64,000 nucleotides of DNA, from contig OX243824.1 in the NCBI GenBank assembly GCA_945859605.1, positions 23,901,221 to 23,965,220 of the forward strand. Reading direction: 5' to 3'. The translations under genes were made by a program, and so were the position numbers. Below, piece after piece: positions 48,233 to 55,362 of the stretch. Numbering within the stretch: the stretch's first letter is position 1; every line of letters begins with the position of its first letter. This DNA comes from Lumbricus rubellus. Its lineage: Eukaryota > Annelida > Clitellata > Crassiclitellata > Lumbricidae. The notes beneath the pieces were generated by a model, which was not told the DNA's origin, made no database searches, and saw only the letters and a program-made list of their open reading frames with translations.

Positions 48233-48829
48233 ATGAATCGTTACACGGGCGTAAAAGTTAATATTTCAGAAGCGCAACAAGACAAAATTAAAAGATCACT
48301 TCAAGCGGGGAGCGGCGTGAGTATCAAACTATCGCACGATGATTTGAATGGCGAACACGTTTTGGCTCTCACCCAGGCGCAAATCAATAAAATGGCAGCA
48401 GCCTACCAAAAAGGAACTGGCATGATTATTAAAATGAGTAAAACGCAATTGGAGAACAACAAGAAAGTCGAAGGTGGATTCATAGGCGCTATACTTCCGT
48501 TTCTAGCGACAGCGGGACGGTTCCTTCTGTCTAATGGACTGCCAAGTTTGGCGATGGGGGCACTAAGTGGTCTCGGCTCCGCGGCAACTACTAAGATTGT
48601 AGACAAAATCAGCGGTTCGGGTGTAATGTATGTCAAGAGAGGCGACATAGCGTGCAAAATAAGACCAGCCGGATCTGGTTTGTACTTGTCCCCGTGGCAA
48701 AAAGGTAGCTCGATAACGGCATCCGGGCTGTACATGAAAACAGGGTCGGGCTATGCGAGGGGCGAAGGACTTTTGTTGGGCCCCAACTCTCCGTTTCGAA
48801 ACATTCCGATTCTCGGCATGATATTATAA
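48233..48829 (+). CDS. Conserved Polinton glycine-rich/hydrophobic virion-type protein
   Basis: 198 residues. The N-terminal third is polar (NISEAQQDKIKRSLQAG, then ALTQAQINKMAAAYQKG). A hydrophobic, glycine-rich segment at about 83-120 (FIGAILPFLATAGRFLL) follows. The C-terminus is built from glycine-rich SGSG/GSGL repeats and ends GPNSPFRNIPILGMIL. It is preceded by TTTATTATTAAAATG. The hydrophobic stretch and place in the capsid block suggest a membrane-active or core virion component. I do not recognise a characterised family. Confidence 0.6.
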   Translation: MNRYTGVKVNISEAQQDKIKRSLQAGSGVSIKLSHDDLNGEHVLALTQAQINKMAAAYQKGTGMIIKMSKTQLENNKKVEGGFIGAILPFLATAGRFLLSNGLPSLAMGALSGLGSAATTKIVDKISGSGVMYVKRGDIACKIRPAGSGLYLSPWQKGSSITASGLYMKTGSGYARGEGLLLGPNSPFRNIPILGMIL

Positions 48830-48845
48830 ACTATTCTATTATAAA

Positions 48846-49244
48846 ATGTCGAGACCAATACACAAATTTGGAACTAAACCAACTAGACCGGTAGAGGTTA
48901 GAACGCAGCCCGTTTCAGTCTTTTGGAAGATTACGAGCGGTGTTACTCGCGCCCCAGTAAGACAACTAGGAGGTCTGCAATGGGAGATTTTTGCGCAAAA
49001 TGATATCACGATACAACCAAAGACAGCAAATACGCTAAGGCTTGGACTAGGTGTAGAAATGGCGGCAGGACTTTGCCTCGTTTCCCTCAGACAGAGTATC
49101 AAGGAACGGCGCTGCAGCCTACTAGACGGAGTGATTTCAGAAGATGTGGTTGATGATATCATAGTTTCCATTCAAAACAACTCCGATTCGGCAGTAACGA
49201 TAAACGAAGGAGATTCGCTATGCTGCGTAAATTACCAACGGTAA
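48846..49244 (+). CDS. dUTPase-fold protein with degenerate active site
   Basis: 132 residues. The order of strands matches trimeric dUTPases: LGGLQWEIFAQNDITIQP in place of the AGYDLYA motif, LRLGLGVEMAAGLCLVSLR for the PTG...PPG...R segment, DGVISEDVVDDIIVSIQN in place of the GVIDxDYxGE motif, and INEGDSLCCV in place of the KKGDRIAQL strand. The catalytic Asp of motif 3 is replaced by Ser (GVIS) and the P-R-S-G motif is absent, so hydrolysis of dUTP is unlikely. Non-enzymatic dUTPase-derived proteins are known in adenoviruses. Its place among capsid genes suggests a structural or adaptor role. The ATG is preceded by CTATTATAAA. Confidence 0.6.
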   Translation: MSRPIHKFGTKPTRPVEVRTQPVSVFWKITSGVTRAPVRQLGGLQWEIFAQNDITIQPKTANTLRLGLGVEMAAGLCLVSLRQSIKERRCSLLDGVISEDVVDDIIVSIQNNSDSAVTINEGDSLCCVNYQR

Positions 49245-49272
49245 AAAATATATATTGCTAATAAATAAAAGA

Positions 49273-49971
49273 ATGGAATACGAAGGCATCAAACTCTATC
49301 CAAACCTAACAAATATAACGCCCTCTGCGCCAGAAGGTGAAATACAAATAGCCGCAGGGTCCGCACAAACGTATCGACTTCAGAAGATTAGCGAAATCAA
49401 AAAGGAGATCGAGCAAGAACGAGACAAAAGAGCAACGTTGAGTAAAAAGTACCATAGAAGTGTGAGCGTAATCGGTGTAGTAGACAGCTTCCTCCTGGTG
49501 GTCACGATGGGGCTCGGAATTTCGGGAATCGGTGTATTGTCCACCATAATTGCAGCCCCCATCGCTATTGCTATGGAAGGGACAGCGCTAGGTGCGGGGC
49601 TATTGAGTATAATCGGCGGCCGAATCTGTAAAAAGCTCGCTCTGAAGGGGGAGAAGCATGAAAAGATCAAAACGCTAGCTGATGCGAAGCTCAACACGAT
49701 CAGCGACCATATTTCAAAAGCACTCGTGGATGATCACATTTCAGACGAGGAATATTCTCTGATTCTAAGTGAGATTGAAAAATTCAATGGCATGAAAGAA
49801 GAAATCAAAAGTAAGTCGAAAGTTGCGGCAGCCGCGATGGACGAGGAAACGAAACAATCTCTCATCGACCGAGGAAGAGAAGAAGTCAGGCAGTCCTTTC
49901 AAAGCATGTTTGAGAAAAATACCGAATCTGTGAGAAAGACGACTAACGCGAACATGTATGAAATCATGTAG
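49273..49971 (+). CDS. Conserved Polinton membrane protein with coiled-coil flanks
   Basis: 232 residues from the ATG at 49273, after AATAAATAAAAGA; a TTG six codons upstream is not preferred. Charged helix at about 35-60 (SEIKKEIEQERDKRATLSKK), then a hydrophobic block at about 66-116 (VIGVVDSFLLVVTMGLG; GVLSTIIAAPIAIAMEG; ALGAGLLSIIGG) consistent with two or three membrane passes, then charged helices (DAKLNTISDHISKALVDDHI). It is a recurring Polinton ORF without a known function. The hydrophobic core fits an inner-virion membrane or membrane-remodelling role, which is inference only. Confidence 0.6.
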   Translation: MEYEGIKLYPNLTNITPSAPEGEIQIAAGSAQTYRLQKISEIKKEIEQERDKRATLSKKYHRSVSVIGVVDSFLLVVTMGLGISGIGVLSTIIAAPIAIAMEGTALGAGLLSIIGGRICKKLALKGEKHEKIKTLADAKLNTISDHISKALVDDHISDEEYSLILSEIEKFNGMKEEIKSKSKVAAAAMDEETKQSLIDRGREEVRQSFQSMFEKNTESVRKTTNANMYEIM

Positions 49972-50091
49972 ACCTGCAGAGTTTTGTAGACCTATGTCGC
50001 TATGTCTGAAAATACGTCTAACTTGTGTTTTTACACATGTCGAAAAACATGTAGAAAAACACGTCTAGAAACATTAAATTTTTTATTAAAA

Positions 50092-50994
50092 ATGTCGTTT
50101 CTAAAGATAGATGACCCGGCGAAAAGAAATTTCATAGTCGAAGAGTTTCTGAAATCCAAGAAGAATATTCAACAAAACTTTTTATCGGAGAGATTGGGAG
50201 ATTCAGGACTGCAACAAGAATTAACCAAGCTATACAAGCCTATCGTCGATTCACAATCCGCAATTTCCAAAGAGCAGAATGCCCTACTATCCGCCATCAA
50301 AGAAAAGTCGATAGCCACATCAAACGCGCTACAAACGCTTCCCGCGTCGTTGAAGGTTCAATTTCCTCAGTATCCCTCGATAGAAGCGTATAGCGACGAT
50401 CCGACCGACGATATTAGAACTTTAGAATTAGGAGATGTAGCCACCAAGTACCTTCATCAATACGCCTCCGATAAAAAAATTGTAGACACGACGTTCGGAA
50501 TACGATCAAAAAATGGTCAATTCTACATCGGCGATACTCCGATTTTTCTTCAAGGAGACGATGTGACGGTTGGAAATAAGACGTATAGCGGAACACCGGG
50601 GCTTTGGGAGTTGTTGACGATGAAACAGCCGAACACGTCGATATACGATAATAATGATAGAGACGATTACGCCGAGATTCTACTCGCGTCGGATGCTATC
50701 AGACAGCCAACAAATCCCAACAAACCGAAAGCATCTGCGAGCGTCAAATATCGAGAAATTATCAAGCCGATATGGGAAAAGAGGACTCGTAATGCGGTGG
50801 GTAAAGGCGTGGGTGGTGTAATCGTTATTTCCGAAGATCCAAACGTATTAGCGAAACAGCTAGAACTACGATTTCAAAGCTTCAAAGCAGGCAATACCGG
50901 CGTGAGAAACGAGATCGTGGCGATGTGCGACGCGTTATTGAGGCAGGAAGTGCTGAGTAAAGATGCGTACAAAAATATAATGATGACCTTGTAA
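50092..50994 (+). CDS. DUF8207-like Polinton protein
   Basis: 300 residues from the ATG at 50092. I chose this start over the in-frame ATG at 50002 because it follows TTTTTTATTAAAAATG, the motif seen at neighbouring genes. The extra 30 residues are Cys/Arg-rich and the DNA there holds short repeats. The N-terminal half is helical (EEFLKSKKNIQQNFL). The central domain has FGIRSKNGQFYIGDTPIF, QGDDVTVGNKTYSGTPGLWE and LLTMKQPN, matching the domain named DUF8207 in invertebrate Polinton ORFs. The C-terminus has AKQLELRFQSFKAGNTGVRN. Its function is unknown. The stop overlaps the TAAAATG start region of the next gene. Confidence 0.6.
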   Translation: MSFLKIDDPAKRNFIVEEFLKSKKNIQQNFLSERLGDSGLQQELTKLYKPIVDSQSAISKEQNALLSAIKEKSIATSNALQTLPASLKVQFPQYPSIEAYSDDPTDDIRTLELGDVATKYLHQYASDKKIVDTTFGIRSKNGQFYIGDTPIFLQGDDVTVGNKTYSGTPGLWELLTMKQPNTSIYDNNDRDDYAEILLASDAIRQPTNPNKPKASASVKYREIIKPIWEKRTRNAVGKGVGGVIVISEDPNVLAKQLELRFQSFKAGNTGVRNEIVAMCDALLRQEVLSKDAYKNIMMTL

Positions 50995-50995
50995 A

Positions 50996-51454
50996 ATGCA
51001 GGTCATTAGTAGAAGGAGGTATAGAAAACAATACGTTGTCGGAGGATCGGGAATATTCGATACAATTTCGGGATTTTTCAAACGACTAGTAACGTCGAAC
51101 GCCGCCAAACAATTAGCAACGACCGCTCTCAACGCGAGTAAAGACGTGGCGAAAGAAATTGGGAAAAAGGCCATCGATGTTGGGAAAACAACCGCAATCG
51201 ACGCTGGTAAACGATTAGTAGACAAAGCAGCGGCCAAACTGTTTACTCCTGCTCCTACTCCCACCTCCAAGAAAATTACGCCAGAAACTAGACAAATTTT
51301 AGAGCGGCTGAGTGGCGTCGGGTCGAGCCCAAATATTCCAAATATCCCGAATATTAATAATCTGATGATGGGGGATGGTCTGAAGAAGAACGGCGTCATA
51401 TCGATACAAGATTTAGTACGCTCGCTAAACGGCGCCGGAATGAAGGTCGCGTAA
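50996..51454 (+). CDS. Small basic virion protein, adenovirus VI/X-like
   Basis: 152 residues starting one base after the preceding stop (GTAAAATG). N-terminal basic RRRYRKQ precedes a glycine-led amphipathic helix (GGSGIFDTISGFFKRLV). Repeated Ala/Lys amphipathic helices follow (KDVAKEIGKKAIDVGKTT, GKRLVDKAAAKLF), then a Pro-rich linker and Asn/Pro repeats (NIPNIPNINN). This plan resembles the membrane-lytic protein VI or core protein X of adenoviruses and their Polinton analogues, which the viral protease matures. The similarity is of architecture, not sequence. The protease is encoded at 54597-54995. Confidence 0.5.
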   Translation: MQVISRRRYRKQYVVGGSGIFDTISGFFKRLVTSNAAKQLATTALNASKDVAKEIGKKAIDVGKTTAIDAGKRLVDKAAAKLFTPAPTPTSKKITPETRQILERLSGVGSSPNIPNIPNINNLMMGDGLKKNGVISIQDLVRSLNGAGMKVA

Positions 51455-51479
51455 AAAATATTATCGCGTAGTAGTAAAA

Positions 51480-52769
51480 ATGCAATCATCTGATATTCTG
51501 AGATTTACCGAACAACCATTGAGCGATGAAAGCGTCGAACGCTACGAATGGTACGAGTATGAGCCGATATCGGGGGCGAATCTAAACACCTCCGGCGAGA
51601 TTAGAATAAATATCGAACTTCAAGATCTATTTTGTCATCCGGCGGAATCTTACCTGCTGTTCGAGGGTAGATTGACGAAGGCGGACAACACCTTCTACGT
51701 CAATGCCGATGAAGCAACCCTTACGAATAATGGGCTCATGCATCTTTTCAGTCAAATTTCGTATTCCCTGTCGAATCAGGAAATTGAATCGTTATTTTAC
51801 CCAGGTCAAGCAACGACGATGCTCGGATTACTCAAATACCCGAATGATTTTCAACTAGCTCAAGGTCTGAATCAGTTGTGGTACAAGGACAGCGGAGCGA
51901 CGGCTGCTATCGCGAATAATCAAGGTTTCGCCGTGAGACAGTCGTATATAATTCAAAAACCAAATGCCAAAGGTACTTTTAGCTTTGTAGTTCCATTGAA
52001 GCATATTTTCGGATTTTGCGATGATTACGACAAGGTTGTTTTTGGTGTGAAACATACGCTAACTCTGGTTCGTAAAGCCGATGATGACGCAATTTTTAGA
52101 CTCGCCGCCGCGGGCGCAGGGAAAGTTAGGCTGGATAAAATCTCATGGTTCATGCCGCACGTTATTCCCGCGGATATGGAGAAGATGCAATTGTACAAAA
52201 CTATCGAATCGAAAGCGTCGCTGCCAGTTGCGTACAGAGCCCGTCAATGCGATACCACCTCCGTCGCACAGTCGACTAATTTTAGCTGGAGACTTAGCGT
52301 CAAGACATTACCCGAGAAACCTAGGTACATCATCTTGGGTTTTCAAACCGACAAAAGCGGCGATCAAGTACACAATCCATCCGTTTTCAATCATTGCGAT
52401 CTGAAGAACATGTTCGTGATGATGAACCAGGACCGATACCCAGTTGTCGACTATAATCTATCATTTCCGAATCAACAATTCGCGCGGGTGTACCGAGCAG
52501 CAGCCGCGTTCAGTGAAAAATACTATGGAATGGACGAACTAATGACACAATGCAATATCACGCCCTTGGACTTCAAAGATCTGTTTCCGATTATGGTGTT
52601 TGACGTGAGCAAGCAATCCGAGCGTCTGAAGTCATCGGTGGTTGATATCCAGATCAAAGGCACGTTTAATACAGCGCCGCCAGCTAATACGGAAGCGTAC
52701 GCAATGGTGATTTCAGACAAGTTACTGAGGTTTCAATCGGACGGCCAGAAAATGAGCGTGGTATATTGA
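51480..52769 (+). CDS. Major capsid protein (double jelly-roll)
   Basis: 429 residues. Starts at an ATG after AGTAGTAAAA. Beta-rich throughout: EIRINIELQDLFCHPAESYL early, LFSQISYSLSNQEIESLF, VPLKHIFGFCDDYDKVVFG in the middle, and a second half with LPEKPRYIILGFQTDKSG, LKNMFVMMNQDRYPVVDYN, DLFPIMVFDVSKQ and VDIQIKGTF. This order fits the two-jelly-roll capsid protein of Polintons, virophages and adintoviruses, which forms hexon-like trimers in an icosahedral shell. It is the last gene of the plus-strand block and converges with the fibre genes. The ORF is intact. Confidence 0.82.
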   Translation: MQSSDILRFTEQPLSDESVERYEWYEYEPISGANLNTSGEIRINIELQDLFCHPAESYLLFEGRLTKADNTFYVNADEATLTNNGLMHLFSQISYSLSNQEIESLFYPGQATTMLGLLKYPNDFQLAQGLNQLWYKDSGATAAIANNQGFAVRQSYIIQKPNAKGTFSFVVPLKHIFGFCDDYDKVVFGVKHTLTLVRKADDDAIFRLAAAGAGKVRLDKISWFMPHVIPADMEKMQLYKTIESKASLPVAYRARQCDTTSVAQSTNFSWRLSVKTLPEKPRYIILGFQTDKSGDQVHNPSVFNHCDLKNMFVMMNQDRYPVVDYNLSFPNQQFARVYRAAAAFSEKYYGMDELMTQCNITPLDFKDLFPIMVFDVSKQSERLKSSVVDIQIKGTFNTAPPANTEAYAMVISDKLLRFQSDGQKMSVVY

Positions 52770-52825
52770 AGTTCATGATAGAATGGTCGATGACAGTTCT
52801 GAATAATGAGCCTTTGAGACTTGTA

Positions 52826-52859
52826 GATACCTATCGTGTGTTCTCGGACGATAGGTATC
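52826..52859. terminator. Perfect 12-bp hairpin between convergent gene blocks
   Basis: GATACCTATCGT (52826-52837) and ACGATAGGTATC (52848-52859) pair perfectly around a 10-nt loop. The hairpin lies 57 bp after the capsid stop and 18 bp before the end of the fibre gene on the other strand, so it could mark transcript ends for both blocks. Confidence 0.6.
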
Positions 52860-52876
52860 AACGGAAAAATACGGAC

Positions 52877-53764
52877 TTAGTATAGAAACTCGACCTGCAA
52901 TCCACATCCAGCCACAATAAGAAGGGAGGTAGCCGGTGAACTGTCGAATTCGGCAGAATATACTCTCATACCGACTTTTTCGCTGGCGACTAAAGACATG
53001 GCGGCGGTTGGTAATACGAGCGATACTCTGCTGTCGCCTGTTTGGCCGCCCGCCATGTATCCAACAAGTTCGTTATTATGTAACTCGGATTTGAAATACG
53101 CAACCCTGACTATTTTTTTTACCACATCATCACTCCGCACATTTCCGATCATGAAATTCGCGAATCCGCTAAGTCGATATACGCCCGTACGAGGAATAGT
53201 TATTACCCCTTCAGCCGCCGTATACGCCGAATCCGTATTTATAACGACGGTCGTTAATTGGTCGTGCTTCACATAGGCGCCTGAGAATCCGCCAGTCAAG
53301 CTTGCGGGTGCGCCCGATGTTGCCGACTCTTTCAACGCGCAAATAGCCGGTCCGGTTGTAGGTCTCCAATTCGGGGACAATGCTGGTGCCGCTGTTATAG
53401 CTCCAGCCGTTCCTTCAAACCTATATGTAATGCCGCTCGTCGTATTTCTCACTAGATTGCCTGGAGATACCCTCATACCCGAAACGTAATCTCTAATACC
53501 GGTAGGCTCAGCGCTATTAGTGATTTTATCGGCGACTAGGGCAATAGCTTGTCCCCAACTTAGCGCTTCATCCATTCCCGCATCCGGATTATTTGTTACA
53601 GGCAGGCCTTTGATGCAGTTGCCATTCATATTTAGATTCCCAGTCGCCGGTTTTGCTCCATCTACCCTTAGAAAAGTACTATTTACTTGGGGCAGCGTAA
53701 CGCCCCCTGCAATTATTCTTTGAGTAGATCCTGAATCTGTATGTCCAAATTTATCAACAGGCAT
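52877..53764 (-). CDS. Fibre-like protein 1 (shared anchor, distinct head)
   Basis: 295 residues. The N-terminus MPVDKFGHTDSGSTQR and the segment FLRVDGAKPATGNLNMNG are nearly identical to the neighbouring paralogue at 53789-54538. The FLRxDGAxPATGxLNMxG element is of the type seen in trimeric tail-fibre shafts. The head (about 120-295) differs and is beta-rich: GVITIPRTGVYRLSGFANF, KKIVRVAYF and a final GCGLQVEFLY, consistent with a C1q/TNF-like jelly roll. I infer a virion spike for host attachment. The ATG follows TATATTCAAA. A duplication of an ancestral fibre gene is the simplest origin. Confidence 0.65.
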   Translation of the reverse strand: MPVDKFGHTDSGSTQRIIAGGVTLPQVNSTFLRVDGAKPATGNLNMNGNCIKGLPVTNNPDAGMDEALSWGQAIALVADKITNSAEPTGIRDYVSGMRVSPGNLVRNTTSGITYRFEGTAGAITAAPALSPNWRPTTGPAICALKESATSGAPASLTGGFSGAYVKHDQLTTVVINTDSAYTAAEGVITIPRTGVYRLSGFANFMIGNVRSDDVVKKIVRVAYFKSELHNNELVGYMAGGQTGDSRVSLVLPTAAMSLVASEKVGMRVYSAEFDSSPATSLLIVAGCGLQVEFLY

Positions 53765-53788
53765 TTTGAATATAATAATTTTTATTAA

Positions 53789-54538
53789 TTAGGGCCGTAA
53801 GAATACCGCTGAAAAGTCCCTACACAAAATGCGCGTAGCGATGGATGAAAAAGCGTGTATGTTGAGGTAATCGAAATCGTCTAGAAAAACTACGCCACTA
53901 CCGGTTGAATGGTTATACGAACCTCCCGTAGCCCCTCCGCCCGCAATTTGCATGTACGACGCCCCATTTCTATACAGGTGGACGGTGCCATACGCGGTAT
54001 TACTATTGTTACAAAATTCTATGTACACCGAAACGAGATAGTACCCGGCTTTACTGGGGAAGAAAGAAGTCGTTCCGATACCCTGTTCAATACCGTGTAT
54101 TGCGGTACCGCATCTTATTACGTCAAAAGTAACTGCAGTGTGTGTTCTAGCGATTATAGCCTGTTGAGTTGAACTGTAAGCGCTAACCGCGGGTCCTACC
54201 ACTGTCGCCACTTTCGAAGTAAGTTGTTCATCGACGTATTTCTTATTCGTCAAATGATTATCGTCGGTCGGGACGTCGTCGTGATTCTGCAGTAAATCTA
54301 TTACTTGTCCCCGGCTCACTGCCTCATCTATTCCCGCTTCCGGAGTATTCGCTGTATTCGCTGTATTCGTTGTAGGCAGACCTCTAATAGTATGACCACT
54401 CATATTTAGATCTCCGGTCGCGGGGTTTGCTCCATCTAGCCTTAGAAAAGTACTATTTACTTGACTTTCAGTAACTCCTCCAGCAATTACTCTTTGCGTA
54501 GATCCCGAATCTGTATGTCCAAATTTATCAACAGGCAT
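53789..54538 (-). CDS. Fibre-like protein 2 (shared anchor, C1q/TNF-like head)
   Basis: 249 residues, just upstream of fibre 1 on the same strand. Shares the first roughly 57 residues with it (MPVDKFGHTDSGSTQR, FLRLDGANPATGDLNMSG). An NTANTANT repeat and a shaft with LTNKKYVDEQLTSK, a phage-tail-fibre-type motif, come next. The head at about 130-249 has the C1q/TNF pattern FFPSKAGYYLVSVYIEF, GTVHLYRNGASY and LDDFDYLNIHAF, and ends AVFLRP. The two heads are unrelated in detail, which suggests modular exchange of receptor-binding parts. The ATG follows AGATGTAAAAA. Confidence 0.65.
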   Translation of the reverse strand: MPVDKFGHTDSGSTQRVIAGGVTESQVNSTFLRLDGANPATGDLNMSGHTIRGLPTTNTANTANTPEAGIDEAVSRGQVIDLLQNHDDVPTDDNHLTNKKYVDEQLTSKVATVVGPAVSAYSSTQQAIIARTHTAVTFDVIRCGTAIHGIEQGIGTTSFFPSKAGYYLVSVYIEFCNNSNTAYGTVHLYRNGASYMQIAGGGATGGSYNHSTGSGVVFLDDFDYLNIHAFSSIATRILCRDFSAVFLRP

Positions 54539-54596
54539 TTTTTACATCTGAATATAATTTTCAATGCAGGCTGTTTATAACTTCTTGAAAACTCAC

Positions 54597-54995
54597 TCAA
54601 TCTTTACATGTTTTTTTCAGGACGTGCAGGCATAAATGACCGCAAAACACTTCGTTGTCGGGCTGTACGCGTTCGCTGTTGTAGTACACAGGACTCTGTA
54701 AATACTTTACCAGTTCTGTAGGAGGGGGCAGGCCATAGCTGTCGAAATATATTTTATCCTTGCCGTTCTTCAAAAAAGCGACCCAGTGCGAGCCGGTTCC
54801 ATTAGAATCGTCTAGATTCAATATACCACATTCATTCCGGCTAGGTTTCTTCGGCAGCTCGTCTCTGAGAAATACTCCCCGGAAATTAGGGATATTGAGC
54901 TTCTTAGCAGCATCTAGTAGTTCAAAATTCGTCAGCGGATGATTCGGAAGGACTACGCCTTCGACATGTATATTTTTCACAGTTGTATAGCTCAT
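54597..54995 (-). CDS. Adenain-like cysteine protease
   Basis: 132 residues, a compact maturation protease of the Ulp1/adenain type. Catalytic His70 is in GSHWVAFLKNG, Asp85 in YFDSYGLPPP, Gln111 in ERVQPD and the nucleophile Cys118 in FCGHLCLHVL. Spacing and order fit the family. In Polintons and adenoviruses this enzyme trims capsid and minor virion proteins. The C-terminus is short (KKTCKD). The ATG follows GAAATATTAAA. Confidence 0.9.
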   Translation of the reverse strand: MSYTTVKNIHVEGVVLPNHPLTNFELLDAAKKLNIPNFRGVFLRDELPKKPSRNECGILNLDDSNGTGSHWVAFLKNGKDKIYFDSYGLPPPTELVKYLQSPVYYNSERVQPDNEVFCGHLCLHVLKKTCKD

Positions 54996-55017
54996 TTTAA
55001 TATTTCATCTAGTTGTT

Positions 55018-55329
55018 TCACAAACTAACGAGCTTTCGAGCTTCTACGCAGGCGAGATAATATTTATGTCTGCAATTTTTGCATTCATTCGCCTTTCCAT
55101 CTTTTTGAAATCGATTGTTGTCGTATCCCGATATGTTCTGATTTACCTTACACCGACTGCAAACTTTTGTGTCTTTTGTCTCCCTATTTTCCTGTCTTGC
55201 GTATTTGTGTGCAAGCTCCTTTACTTTGGCATTTTTACAAAGTTTGCAGCTCGGATAGCTTCCGTTCTTTTGCGTATGATCTTTGTGAAATTCGCCCAAG
55301 CTTTTTTCTATTTTGCATTTGGTACACAC
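55018..55329 (-). CDS. Double zinc-ribbon protein, no ATG in frame
   Basis: About 103 residues with two CxxC-CxxC units: CTKCK...SCKLCK near the start and CSRCK...ECKNCRHKYY near the end. Such ribbons occur in DNA-binding or endonuclease-VII-associated viral proteins. The interval begins at a GTG. The reading frame is open back to a TAA about 18 nt upstream and contains no ATG. An ATG with good position (at about 55345) lies in a different frame, and the two frames meet at a six-A run (55330-55335). Either a one-base loss disrupted the gene, the base is miscalled, or initiation is unusual. Function is unknown. Confidence 0.6.
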   Translation of the reverse strand: MCTKCKIEKSLGEFHKDHTQKNGSYPSCKLCKNAKVKELAHKYARQENRETKDTKVCSRCKVNQNISGYDNNRFQKDGKANECKNCRHKYYLACVEARKLVSL

Positions 55330-55335
55330 TTTTTT
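55330..55335 (-). other. Poly-A run where the zinc-ribbon frame and its upstream ATG diverge
   Basis: The ATG-led frame upstream is displaced by one base from the zinc-ribbon frame at this six-A run. The direction is the same as at the seven-A run near the integrase (46056-46062). Confidence 0.5.
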
Positions 55336-55362
55336 ACCGCATCCATATTATATTAGTGTAAA

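Noticed and set aside
50002..50091. Upstream ATG for the DUF8207-like gene
   Set aside because: The Cys/Arg-rich extension comes from short DNA repeats, while the ATG at 50092 has the shared upstream motif.
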